Made by a program: the position numbers and the translations under genes
Shown: piece after piece, positions 47,710 through 55,553 of the stretch
Numbering within the stretch: the stretch's first letter is position 1
How the letters are laid out: each line of letters begins with the position of its first letter
Notes under the pieces: model-generated
Database searches by the model: none
What the model saw: the letters and a program-made list of their open reading frames with translations, nothing else
Told to the model about the DNA's origin: nothing
Source: Candidatus Paraburkholderia kirkii
GTDB lineage: Bacteria > Pseudomonadota > Gammaproteobacteria > Burkholderiales > Burkholderiaceae
Direction of reading: 5' to 3'
Length of the DNA stretch: 55,553 nt
NCBI GenBank assembly: GCA_001189345.1
Contig: LFKV01000032.1
Location: forward strand, 1-55,553

Positions 47710-48763
47710 GCGCTCGCACGAGGTCCGGTGCGGCTTCCGGCCTGCCGCGCGCGACCGGCATCGCGCGCCAGTCGTATTCGCGATACACGCGTTCCAGCGC
47801 CTCCAGATCCGCCGCCCGCGCGCTCGCGTGAATGCCGCGCAAATGCGGCAAGCCCAGCTCGACCGCGACGCAGTTCGCGTAGTCGCGCGCGCGCAAGTGC
47901 GCGGAGATCGTCGTGAAGAACGCGGTCGCCGGCACGTCGAAGCCGGCCGCCGCGTGCAGGGCCGCCGTGTCCGCCGTCACCAGATGACGCGCGTATTTGA
48001 TCCACGCGAGGAAATCCGCCGTGTCGGCGGACAGCGGCCCGATATCGCGATAGCGCGGATGATCGACCGCACCGAAGCCATAAACGGCGACTCCCGTTTG
48101 ATCCGCCAGCCGCGCGACGATGCCCGCTCTCGCGGACGCGGGGATGCTGCGCACCGGCGTGCTCGCGTCCGGACAGAGCAAGGCGTAAGGCTCGCTCGCC
48201 GGCGCACGCAGCGGCACGTCCGCGAGCCAGCGATTGCGCTTGTCGGCGACGACGACGCTCTCCGGCGCGACGCCCAGCGCCCACAGGAAGAAATCGATCA
48301 TCGGCATGGAGGCGAAGCGCGGCCAGAACAGCTGATTGCCGATGTCGATCCTGAGTTCGTCGTCCGGAAGGTTCGCGAGCAGCACCGGCAGATCGACGAT
48401 CGCGCCGAAAAGCGGCGCGGCCAGTTCGTAGAGACGCCTCACGTAGTGCGGCGCGCGCGCCGGACGATAGATGATGAAGGCAAGATGCGGATGGCGGCGC
48501 TTCACGGCAAAGAGTGTGGAGAGGCCGATGATCGAATCGCCGAGCGTGACGCCGAAGGCATTGATGAGATGGACGCGGCGCGCGCCCGCGTAGTCTGCCT
48601 CGAACGGCGCGCGGCCCGCATTGAGGATGTCACGGCCCAGCGGTGAGAAGCCGGATGCGTCGGCGGACGCGACTTCCAGATCGTACGGTGCGACGATCTC
48701 GCCGTTTCGCGACAGCAACGAGCCCGCGTGGGTCAGCGCATGGACTTCATCGAGCGTCGTCAT
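47690..48763 (-). CDS. Glycosyltransferase family 9-like (heptosyltransferase-like) protein
   Basis: A 357-residue intact protein starting MTTLDEVHALTHAGSLLSRN. The middle shows a GT-B fold pattern: VHLINAFGVTLGDSIIGLST (acceptor-side loop like that of ADP-heptose transferases), YALLCPDASTPVRSIPASAR and ADFLAWIKYARHLVTADTAA with LHAAAGFDVPATAFFTTI, the GT9 donor-binding region. It probably adds a sugar to lipopolysaccharide or O-antigen; the donor is not known. It is the last gene of the polysaccharide block, starting 16 bases after the epimerase/dehydratase gene. Confidence 0.78.
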   Translation of the reverse strand: MTTLDEVHALTHAGSLLSRNGEIVAPYDLEVASADASGFSPLGRDILNAGRAPFEADYAGARRVHLINAFGVTLGDSIIGLSTLFAVKRRHPHLAFIIYRPARAPHYVRRLYELAAPLFGAIVDLPVLLANLPDDELRIDIGNQLFWPRFASMPMIDFFLWALGVAPESVVVADKRNRWLADVPLRAPASEPYALLCPDASTPVRSIPASARAGIVARLADQTGVAVYGFGAVDHPRYRDIGPLSADTADFLAWIKYARHLVTADTAALHAAAGFDVPATAFFTTISAHLRARDYANCVAVELGLPHLRGIHASARAADLEALERVYREYDWRAMPVARGRPEAAPDLVRALSSSCR

Positions 48764-48779
48764 GCGTGCCCTCGACCGC

Positions 48780-50684
48780 TCAGCCCACCGCGCCGCGCTC
48801 GTTTGCCGCCTTGGCAACCTGCACGCGCTGCAGCACGGGCATCGTCGCCGTCTGATACTCCGGCACCCAGCGGCGCAGGTCGCGCCGCACTTCATCGTCG
48901 GACAGCACGCGATGCTGCATGAGCCACGGCAGAAGTTCGTCGATGAAGTTGTCCGGCACGCCGCGCGCCTGCGCGATACGCAGCTTCGGATGCGGCGTGC
49001 GGGTGGTGTTTTCGTCATCGGCGAGCAGTTCCTCGTAGAGCTTCTCGCCCGGCCGCAAGCCGGTGAACACGATGCGGATCTGCTCTTCCGAATAGCCGTA
49101 GAGACGAATCAGGTCGCGCGCGAGATCGACGATCTTCACGGGCTGGCCCATATTGAGAATGAAGATCTCGCCGCCGCGCCCCATGCTCGACGCCTGCAGC
49201 ACGAGCTGCGCGGCCTCGGGAATCGTCATGAAGAAGCGCGTGATCTCCGGATGCGTGACCGTGACCGGACCGCCCTTCGCGATCTGCTGCTGGAACTTGG
49301 GAATCACGCTGCCCGCGCTGCCGAGCACGTTGCCGAAGCGCACCGTCTCGAACTGCGTGCGCGGCGCCGCCTGCTGCAGCGCCTGGCAGGCCATCTCGGC
49401 GAGACGCTTGGAGGCGCCCATCACGTTGGTCGGGTTGACGGCCTTGTCGGTGGAAACCAGCACGAAGTGACGCACGTCGTGGCGGATCGCCGCGCGCGCG
49501 ACGCGCAGCGTGCCGAGCACGTTGTTGCGCACGGCCTGCCAGGCGTTCTGCTCCTCCATCAGCGGAACGTGCTTGTAGGCCGCCGCATGGAAGACGATGT
49601 GCGGCGTGAAGCGCGCCATGGTCTGGTCGAGCAGGAGCGAATCCTTGGCGTCGCCGACGACGGGGATCACCGAGCATTCCGAAAACTTCTCGTGCAGCTC
49701 CTCGATGAGGCGATACATTGCGTATTCGCTCAGATCGTAGGCGATCAGCTGCGCGGGCGAGAAACGCAGGATCTGGCGACAGAGCTCCGAGCCGATCGAG
49801 CCGCCCGCGCCCGTCACCACCACGACGCGCCCGTGCAGCAGTTGCTCGACGTGCGGCATGTCGATCTTCACCGGCTCGCGGCCGAGCAAGTCCTCGAGGT
49901 CGATCTGGCGCACGCGCGACAGGAAGCCGCCCTCGCCCTGCGTCAGCTGGCTGAGCGCGGGCAGCACCATCACCTTGACGCCCGCGCGCACGCACAGCGT
50001 GGCGACGCGCCGCTGCTCCTCGACCGAGGCCGACGGAATCGCGATGATCACGTAGTCGGTTTTCAGCTGCTCGGCGAAGCGTGGCAGGTCGCCGAACGAG
50101 CCGAGCACCTTGTGACCGAGCACTTCGCGTCCCTGCTTGGCGGGATCGTCGTCGAGCAGGCCGACGAGGCGCCATTCGCTCGAACGCGACAACTCGCGCG
50201 CGAGCATCGCGCCGGCCGTGCCCGCGCCGAGCACGATCACGGGCTTGCCCTGGCCGACGAGGCCGCCGTACAGATAGAACTCCTTGCCCGCGCGATAGAG
50301 CGCGCGCGCGCCGCCCATCGCGAAGAATAGCAGAAGCGGCGAGACGATGAGCACCGAGCGCGGAAAGACGGGCGTGGGCTGCGACATCACCGCGCCGACC
50401 ATGACGACGAGCGCGCCCACTGCGATGGACTTGGAGATGCGCATGAGGTCCAGCAGGCTCGCGAACACCCACATGCCGCGATAGAGGCCGAACATGCGGA
50501 AGACGACGGCGTACACCGGCAGCACCCAGATGAGCGCGGCGAGTGCGCCCTCACGGAAGTCGTGCGGCACGGTTCCGTTGAAGCGAATGACGTATGCGGC
50601 AAGCCAGGAGCCGACGACGGCGACCAGATCGAAGACGAACGCGCCTGCCGATAGCCACGAAGCCTTGATTCGATTCATCAGCAC
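48780..50684 (-). CDS. wbiI: Membrane-bound nucleotide-sugar epimerase/dehydratase (CapD/WbpM-type, WbiI-like)
   Basis: A 634-residue intact protein. Four or five membrane helices occupy residues 1 to about 140 (WLSAGAFVFDLVAVVGSWLA and following). A CoA-binding-like Rossmann segment follows (VIVLGAGTAGAMLARELSRS), then the SDR domain (VVVTGAGGSIGSELCRQILR) with the family's modified triad (STDKAVNPTNVMGASKRLAE: Ser/Thr, Met in place of Tyr, Lys) and GEIFILNMGQPVKIVDLARD. Members convert UDP-GlcNAc-type sugars by 4,6-dehydration or epimerisation for O-antigen. The symbol rests on gene order matching the Burkholderia wbiG-wbiH-wbiI run. It starts 6 bases after wbiH. Confidence 0.9.
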   Translation of the reverse strand: MLMNRIKASWLSAGAFVFDLVAVVGSWLAAYVIRFNGTVPHDFREGALAALIWVLPVYAVVFRMFGLYRGMWVFASLLDLMRISKSIAVGALVVMVGAVMSQPTPVFPRSVLIVSPLLLFFAMGGARALYRAGKEFYLYGGLVGQGKPVIVLGAGTAGAMLARELSRSSEWRLVGLLDDDPAKQGREVLGHKVLGSFGDLPRFAEQLKTDYVIIAIPSASVEEQRRVATLCVRAGVKVMVLPALSQLTQGEGGFLSRVRQIDLEDLLGREPVKIDMPHVEQLLHGRVVVVTGAGGSIGSELCRQILRFSPAQLIAYDLSEYAMYRLIEELHEKFSECSVIPVVGDAKDSLLLDQTMARFTPHIVFHAAAYKHVPLMEEQNAWQAVRNNVLGTLRVARAAIRHDVRHFVLVSTDKAVNPTNVMGASKRLAEMACQALQQAAPRTQFETVRFGNVLGSAGSVIPKFQQQIAKGGPVTVTHPEITRFFMTIPEAAQLVLQASSMGRGGEIFILNMGQPVKIVDLARDLIRLYGYSEEQIRIVFTGLRPGEKLYEELLADDENTTRTPHPKLRIAQARGVPDNFIDELLPWLMQHRVLSDDEVRRDLRRWVPEYQTATMPVLQRVQVAKAANERGAVG

Positions 50685-50690
50685 GGACCC

Positions 50691-51716
50691 TCAAGATTGT
50701 TCAGAATGGCGCGCCTCATGACGCCGCCAACGCGCGTCGACCACCGCGCCCGCTGCCACAACCACGACTGCCCAGCCCGCGACTGCGCCCCACTGACCCA
50801 TGAAGGGAAACCGCAGCGCCCAGTTGGCGAGGATTATGCCCGCCAGCATGAGCAAATACCATACGAGTGCGGTGCGCGCATGGCCCATTCCGAGACGCAC
50901 CATGCGCTGATAGTAATGCTCCCGATGCGCCTGCCAGAACTTTTCGCCCCACGCGAGGCGCCGCAGCAAGGTCACGGACGCATCCCCGATGAACGGCGAG
51001 AAGATCAACGCCGGGAACCACACGGGCCACGCGCCCTCCTGCCAGCCCCAATAGCCGAACGCGCCCGCGAGAAACCCCAATGGAATAGACCCGGCATCTC
51101 CAAGAAAAATCCGTGCCGGATGGAAATTCAGGGTCAGAAATCCCGCGGCGGTGCCCGCGATTCCCGCGCTCGCGAGACCGAGCGCCAGATCGGGCGCGGG
51201 TCCGGCGAGCGCCGCCAGGGCATAGCCGCCGAAGCCGAAGAGCGCCATGCCGCCGGCGAGGCCGTCCGAGCCGTCCATGAAGTTGTAAAGATTGACCAGC
51301 CACAGCATCAGAAAGCCGACGACGGCGAGCGCCCACCAGGGCACGTGCGCCGGGTGCGCGACGATCACGACCACGACCGCCACGAGATGCGCGGCGAAGC
51401 GCACCCGCGCCGGCAGGCCGCGACGGTCATCGATCTGCGAGACGGCGGCGAGAAACACCGCGCACTCGGCGACGAGCCACATCGACGGCACCGTGAGCAG
51501 CAATGCGATCACCGCGACCGGCACGATGCCCCAGCCGCCGACGCGCGGCGTGGGCCGCTCGTGGAGCGAGCGCTCGTTGGGAATGTCGGTGGCGAGGCGC
51601 CACGCGAGTCCGGTGCGGACAAGCGTCTGAAGAATCAGTGCGCACGCGACGAAGGCCAATGCCGCAACCAGGATCGCGGCAATCGGTGGCGAAGCTTCAA
51701 GAAACGAAAACGGCAT
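50691..51716 (-). CDS. wbiH: Undecaprenyl-phosphate sugar-1-phosphate transferase (WbiH/WecA-like)
   Basis: A 341-residue intact polytopic protein (about 10-11 helices) of the MraY/WecA/WbpL superfamily, which starts O-antigen synthesis by moving a HexNAc-1-phosphate from UDP-sugar to undecaprenyl phosphate at the inner membrane. Seen: AAVSQIDDRRGLPARVRFAA (Asp-Asp, Mg2+ site), WLVNLYNFMDGSDGLAGGMA (NxxNxxDGxDGL) and ARIFLGDAGSIPLGFLAGAF (nucleophile Asp in GDAGS), then a HxxH-like region WQAHREHYYQRMVRLG. ATG at 51716; the start of wbiI follows its stop closely. Confidence 0.9.
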   Translation of the reverse strand: MPFSFLEASPPIAAILVAALAFVACALILQTLVRTGLAWRLATDIPNERSLHERPTPRVGGWGIVPVAVIALLLTVPSMWLVAECAVFLAAVSQIDDRRGLPARVRFAAHLVAVVVVIVAHPAHVPWWALAVVGFLMLWLVNLYNFMDGSDGLAGGMALFGFGGYALAALAGPAPDLALGLASAGIAGTAAGFLTLNFHPARIFLGDAGSIPLGFLAGAFGYWGWQEGAWPVWFPALIFSPFIGDASVTLLRRLAWGEKFWQAHREHYYQRMVRLGMGHARTALVWYLLMLAGIILANWALRFPFMGQWGAVAGWAVVVVAAGAVVDARWRRHEARHSEQS

Positions 51717-51954
51717 GTTGGATTTATCGGTTTGTCGAAGCGACGAGCGCCCATCGTCCTGATGGATTTTCGCTCGGCAAAACCCTAAAGGATACGCGAA
51801 TGCCGGCCCGATTTATTTTTAAACGTCTGACAAATAATGAAAATCGCGCTGACGATGCTGGCGGCCAGCTTTCAAGACGTGGCATCCCTGGCGCCCGACC
51901 GCAACGCGGATTGTCTCGCGCAAGCCACGCGGAATCGGGCGATTTGCGCCGCGC

Positions 51955-52944
51955 CTAGCGCCCGCGCGCCGAACGATACCAGGCAGCCGTGGCGGCCAGC
52001 CCCTCGTCGAGAGATTGAAGCGCCCGCCAGCCGAGCCTGTCGCGGATGCGGCTCGAGTCCACCCGCAAACTTCCCGTCAGACGCTCGACCTGCGCAGTCT
52101 TGCCCACCAGGCGCGCCGCGCCTCGCAACACGCCCGTCGGCACGGGAACGAGCCGCGCCGGCTTGCCGAGATGCTCGCCCAGCTTGCGCGCGAGCCCGGC
52201 GACGCTCGGGTCCTCGCCGTCGGTCACATGAAACACGCGGCCGGCGGCGGCCGGATTGCGCGCGCACTCGATCGCCGCGCTCGCCAGATTGTCGACGCTG
52301 ACGAGACTGCGCCGCGCGTCGATCGCGCCGAGCGGAAGCGGCAGGCCGCGCGCGATCGCGTTCATCATCGCGAGAAAGTTGGCGCGCACGCCGGGACCGT
52401 AGACGAGCGGCGGCCGCACGATGACCACCTCCATTCCGGTGCGGCTACCGAACTCGAGCAGCCGGACCTCGGCTTCGGCCTTCGAGATGCCGTAGGCATC
52501 GGGCGGGCGCCGTTCGTCGTCCTCGGTGAAAGGACGCCCCGGGTCGGTCTCGCCGAGCGCCTTGATGCTGCTCATCAGCACGAAGCGCGTGACGCCGCCG
52601 CGCCAAGCCGCCTCGGCAACGGCGAGCGCGCCTTCGACGTTGGTCTCCCGATAGGCGTCGAGCACCGCCTGCGCCCGCGACGCCGATTGCTTCCGCGCGG
52701 CGGCATCGCGCATCACGTGCACGCGCGCGGCGAGATGAATCACGGCGTCGCAGCCTGCGAACGCATCGGGCGCGATGGCATCGAGCCCGTCGACGTAGCG
52801 CGCATCGACGCCCGCCTCGCAGGCCGCGCCGCGCCGCACGAGACCCGTCGCCGCGATGCCGCGCGCGAGCAAGGCGCGGCTCACCGCGCGGCCGACGAAG
52901 CCGTTCGCGCCGGTCATCGCAATGCGTCCGTCCGGCGCGCTCAT
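51955..52944 (-). CDS. wbiG: NAD-dependent nucleotide-sugar epimerase/dehydratase (WbiG-like)
   Basis: A 329-residue intact extended SDR. Cofactor motif IAMTGANGFVGRAVSRALLA is at the N-terminus. The catalytic Tyr and Lys are in PPDAYGISKAEAEVRLLEFG (YxxxK), with Ser in LMSSIKALGE and VVIVRPPLVYGPGVRANFLA. Relatives are UDP-glucose 4-epimerase-like enzymes of O-antigen clusters. The ATG at 52944 overlaps the glycosyltransferase stop (ATGA); another in-frame ATG lies two codons upstream. A 238-base gap without a gene separates it from wbiH. Confidence 0.88.
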   Translation of the reverse strand: MSAPDGRIAMTGANGFVGRAVSRALLARGIAATGLVRRGAACEAGVDARYVDGLDAIAPDAFAGCDAVIHLAARVHVMRDAAARKQSASRAQAVLDAYRETNVEGALAVAEAAWRGGVTRFVLMSSIKALGETDPGRPFTEDDERRPPDAYGISKAEAEVRLLEFGSRTGMEVVIVRPPLVYGPGVRANFLAMMNAIARGLPLPLGAIDARRSLVSVDNLASAAIECARNPAAAGRVFHVTDGEDPSVAGLARKLGEHLGKPARLVPVPTGVLRGAARLVGKTAQVERLTGSLRVDSSRIRDRLGWRALQSLDEGLAATAAWYRSARGR

Positions 52945-53804
52945 AGCCATTTCCAGCCGAAGCGGTTGAAGAACCGGCACGCCGACGTCACGAAAAGCTT
53001 GATGTGCACGGAGCCCTTCTTCGCCGCGCCGCCGCCGTGATGCAGGATGCGCACGGACGGCACGTAGGCGATGCGGGCGATGTCCCGCGTGCGCAGGCTC
53101 AGATCGTAGTCCTCGAAGTACAGGAAATAGCGCGGATCGAAACCGCCGAGCGACTTGAGCACGTCCGTCTTGTAGAGCATGAAGCAGCCGCTCACGATCG
53201 GCGGATCCCACACGACATCCTTGTCGCCGATGACGTTGCGCATCTCGTAGCGCGCCAGGCGGGGCGCGAACGGCTTGCGCAACGCGGACGGCAGAAAGCC
53301 GCGCACGAACAGGTCGAAGACGGCCGGATAGCGCCGGCAAAGGTGCTGCTGGCGGCCGTCGTCGCCGCCGATCCACGGCGCGAGCAGGCCCGTCTGCGGC
53401 GAATCGCGCAGGAAGGCGAGCGCGCGGCGCAGGCCGTCGGCGTTGATTTCGACGTCGGGGTTGAGAATCAGATGGAAGCGGCTAGCGGCACGCTCGATCG
53501 CGAGATTGTGACCTCGCCCGTAGCCGACGTTGCCGTGCCCCTTGATCACGACCGTGTCGAAATCGGCATCGGACGGCACCGGCAGCTCCGCGAGCTCGCC
53601 CGGATTGCCGTTGTCGATCAAATACAGGCAGGCCCGCCCGGCGACATCGTGCAGCTGTGCGAGCGCGGCGTCGAGCGTTTCGATGGTGCGGGCGAGCAAT
53701 GCAGCGTCCGGCCGGTAGACGACGATCGAAATGCTGAGCGTGATCGGTTGTTCAGGGTGTTCCGGCTGATCCGCCGTTTGGCGGTGCGGTGAGATCTCGT
53801 TCAT
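52941..53804 (-). CDS. Glycosyltransferase family 2
   Basis: A 287-residue intact GT-A protein. The N-terminal SISIVVYRPDAALLARTIET starts the nucleotide-binding fold. IDNGNPGEL and NVGYGRGHNLAIERAASRFH follow, then the DXD-type motif as LILNPDVEINADGLRRALAF. PIVSGCFMLYKTDVLKSLGG and YFLYFEDYDLSLRTRDIARI (EDYDL acceptor motif) resemble rhamnosyltransferases. A rhamnose or deoxyhexose donor is likely but not shown. It is the first gene of the visible block and overlaps wbiG by 4 bases. Confidence 0.9.
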   Translation of the reverse strand: MNEISPHRQTADQPEHPEQPITLSISIVVYRPDAALLARTIETLDAALAQLHDVAGRACLYLIDNGNPGELAELPVPSDADFDTVVIKGHGNVGYGRGHNLAIERAASRFHLILNPDVEINADGLRRALAFLRDSPQTGLLAPWIGGDDGRQQHLCRRYPAVFDLFVRGFLPSALRKPFAPRLARYEMRNVIGDKDVVWDPPIVSGCFMLYKTDVLKSLGGFDPRYFLYFEDYDLSLRTRDIARIAYVPSVRILHHGGGAAKKGSVHIKLFVTSACRFFNRFGWKWL

Positions 53805-54361
53805 CGGACAAATAGGGGGTCCGCGCCACGAAAGGAAGACGGACTGCGCTGATGATTCGGAAATGCCGAGATTTTCTTCAATGTCGGTCTTTTCGGCAAC
53901 CTTGTCCGGCCGAGCTCCGGGAGGCCGGGCCTGCCGCCGGCACGGTTTCGACTGTTGACGGTCACGCTTGCCGGACGTGCGTGCTATTTCCCGTCCGCCG
54001 AGGGTACCACGGAAATTTTTCCGCTTCCGGCTTTTGCGGGAGCAAGTCCAGGTATGATACTTCTGTATAAGGCAATGGCTTTGTACGGTCTGTTTTTATT
54101 TGGTCTGCTATGCCGCTGTATGGCGGTGACCAGATAGAATTACGAAAGTCCGTTGTTCCGAAAGTCGCGGTGCTTATGATCCAAGCAGGAAACGGCAATC
54201 CTGCGTTAAGCGATTACACAGTGTGCAGCCAACAAAAAACCCGCTCGAAAGCGGGTTTGCTGGTGCGGCGTTCTGCCGAATTCTCGCAGGCTTTGCCCAA
54301 ATTTGGCAAAAACCGGACTTTGACAAAAACACCGTCAATCGTGCAAAGCCTTACTGGCATT
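53805..54361. other. Intergenic region upstream of the polysaccharide block, no gene recognised
   Basis: 557 bases. It holds the leader of the glycosyltransferase gene, an AT-rich part at 54045-54180, and the tRNA terminator at 54239-54257. Short frames here show no recognisable protein. Confidence 0.5.
54233..54257 (-). terminator. Rho-independent terminator of tRNA-fMet
   Basis: AACCCGC (54239-54245) pairs with GCGGGTT (54251-54257) around TCGAAA. On the minus strand it is followed by TTTTTTG. It lies 105 bases downstream of the tRNA on the same strand. Confidence 0.75.
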
Positions 54362-54438
<77 letters not shown>

Positions 54439-54622
54439 TCCGTCGATGGAGAGATTATAAGTCATCGCTTACCAGGACGCAATGCCTTGTTTGCTTCAAG
54501 CGAAGACAAACCGCGAACACCGAAGATCCAGGCCTGCTGGGCCGTCCCCCGCAAAAGCCGGACAGCGGTGACGCTTAAATTTTGAGGTAGTCTTCTGCCT
54601 ATGTTTTAAGCCTAGTCACAAC

Positions 54623-54844
54623 GTGGAACCTCTAGAAGTTCTGACCCAGCCGGAGCAGCGCCGCCGGCGTTCAATTGAAGAGAAACTAGCGATAGTTCGC
54701 GAGACTTTCGAGCCCGGTACAACGGTCTCTGGCGTCGCTCGCCGACATCAAGTGAATGCCAACCAAGTCTTCGGCTGGCGCAAGCTCTATCAGGACGAGA
54801 GCCTATCGGTGGTCTGCCGGCGAGCACGTGGTGCCGGCATCTGA
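54623..54844 (+). pseudogene. IS3/IS2-type OrfA, prematurely ended
   Basis: [20 protein letters not shown], then [20 protein letters not shown] with [20 protein letters not shown], the helix-turn-helix and leucine-rich start of IS2-type OrfA (normally about 120 residues). After SLSVV the frame slips near 54818: the next frame over carries the expected [20 protein letters not shown]. The visible frame stops after 73 residues. Confidence 0.8.
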
Positions 54845-54857
54845 CCTAGCCGAAGCA

Positions 54858-55553
54858 ATGAAGCAGATTCGCGAGCTGCAGCGATTGCTAGGAAAGAAGA
54901 CAATGGAGGTAGAAATCCTCCGTGAAGCAGTGGAGTATGGTCGAACAAAAAAATTGACTGCGCTCACCATTGCTGCCGGGGGACGACCGTTGAAGACGGT
55001 CTGTGAAGTCCTGGGGGTGTCGCGCTCGAATCTCGCAGTCAAGTCGAAGCGGCCGGCTGACTGGGTCGACCGGCGCAAGATGCCCGTGCTCGACGACACG
55101 GCGCTTGTCGCCGAACTTCATGAGTTGTTAGGCGACGCGCCGACGTATGGATACCGAGGTGCTTGGGCGTTGCTGAGGCGAAGCCGGGACATGCTGGCTC
55201 AACCGCGAGTAAATGCAAAGCGCGTGTATCGCGTGATGCGTCGCCACGGCCTGCTGCTTGAACATCGCCCTCGGCACGCCTCGTCTACGCGTCGGCATGA
55301 CGGCAAGGTCGCGGTGGATAGCAGCAACATGCGCTGGTGCTCGGATGGCTTCGAATTCCGCTGCGATGCCGGTGTCCCATTGCGTGTCGTCTTCGCACTC
55401 GACTGTTGCGACCGCGAAGCCATGAGTTGGGCCGCGAGCACAGGCGGTTACACTGGCGATATGGTGCGTGACGTCATGCTTCAAGCCGTCGAGAACCGCT
55501 TCACCGGCGCGTTGAAGGCCGACAGGGAAGTCGAGTGGTTAAGCGGCGATGGT
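54858..55553 (+). CDS. IS3/IS2-type transposase OrfB (partial), continuous with the OrfA end
   Basis: An open frame to the window edge, 232 codons. It starts with what is normally the OrfA end ([20 protein letters not shown], then [12 protein letters not shown]) and, after an A7 run (54947-54953), continues as Orf[81 protein letters not shown] (first catalytic Asp region) and [18 protein letters not shown] (second Asp). In IS3 elements OrfA and OrfB are joined only by -1 frameshifting at such an A run. Here they are already in one frame, which suggests one A was lost from an A8 run. The Glu is beyond the edge. Confidence 0.8.
   Translation, partial: MKQIRELQRLLGKKTMEVEILREAVEYGRTKKLTALTIAAGGRPLKTVCEVLGVSRSNLAVKSKRPADWVDRRKMPVLDDTALVAELHELLGDAPTYGYRGAWALLRRSRDMLAQPRVNAKRVYRVMRRHGLLLEHRPRHASSTRRHDGKVAVDSSNMRWCSDGFEFRCDAGVPLRVVFALDCCDREAMSWAASTGGYTGDMVRDVMLQAVENRFTGALKADREVEWLSGDG

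Larger units (their letters stand above)
54623..55553 (+). mobile_element. IS3-family (IS2 group) insertion sequence, 3' part outside window
   Basis: Contains an orfA and the start of orfB. It runs off the window end before the third catalytic residue and the right inverted repeat. The left end must lie between the tRNA (54439) and 54623; no terminal repeat could be fixed without the other end. Confidence 0.85.

Overview
The window comes from a high-GC betaproteobacterium of the Burkholderiaceae, in the Burkholderia / Paraburkholderia / Caballeronia group. The family assignment rests on gene content and order: an O-antigen block like wbiG-wbiH-wbiI, aceK beside a LiuR-like merR gene, a beta-carbonic anhydrase overlapping a thiolase gene, and the typical Burkholderia porin and flagellin. 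The striking feature is decay. About 28 recognisable genes carry frameshifts, in-frame stops, truncations or fusions, next to about 20 that read cleanly. Four insertion sequences are present: two IS630 copies, one broken IS66 and one IS3/IS2-type element. This resembles a genome in early reduction, as in host-restricted symbionts. That is inference: homopolymer sequencing errors could explain some single-base indels, but not the substitution stops at conserved codons, the truncations or the gene fusions.

Layout. 0-5 kb: the end of a response regulator gene, a broken chemoreceptor, a uracil/xanthine permease and IS630 copy 1. 5-8.2 kb: a Na+/H+ antiporter and an EAL phosphodiesterase with two stops. 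8.2-13.7 kb: an indolepyruvate ferredoxin oxidoreductase pseudogene fused in frame to an IS66 transposase, then a GST remnant. 13.7-17.5 kb: two small hypotheticals and a lacI - AGE epimerase - pfkB sugar operon with only pfkB intact. 17.7-20.2 kb: an overlapping acyl-CoA dehydrogenase / PIG-L deacetylase / methyltransferase operon with only the methyltransferase intact. 20.4-25.9 kb: decayed transporter, exported protein, porin, nitronate monooxygenase and haloacetate dehalogenase. 26.1-30.0 kb: a coupled operon ghrA - mvaB - ybaK - DUF1289/MaoC - MBL hydrolase, partly broken.

30.2-37.1 kb: a broken clostripain-like lipoprotein, a hydrolase-BioB chimera, a YchJ-like gene, a broken GST, an intact SDR, IS630 copy 2 and a fused antitoxin-VapC gene preceded by a perfect 26-bp tandem repeat. 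37.1-42.5 kb: broken thiolase, intact carbonic anhydrase, broken aceK, broken LiuR-like merR, intact MBL hydrolase. 42.5-47.7 kb: broken dppA with an expanded hexanucleotide repeat, an intact Na+/Ca2+ exchanger, truncated flagellin and a broken LysR gene. 47.7-53.8 kb: five consecutive intact envelope-polysaccharide genes. 54.3 kb to the end: initiator tRNA-Met with its terminator, then the IS3 element, cut by the window edge.

Read together, motility and chemotaxis (flagellin, chemoreceptor), sugar and peptide uptake, leucine/acyl-CoA catabolism, biotin synthesis and several regulators are lost or damaged, while surface polysaccharide synthesis is kept intact over about 6 kb. That contrast, and the in-frame gene fusions left by deletions, are the most informative signals here.
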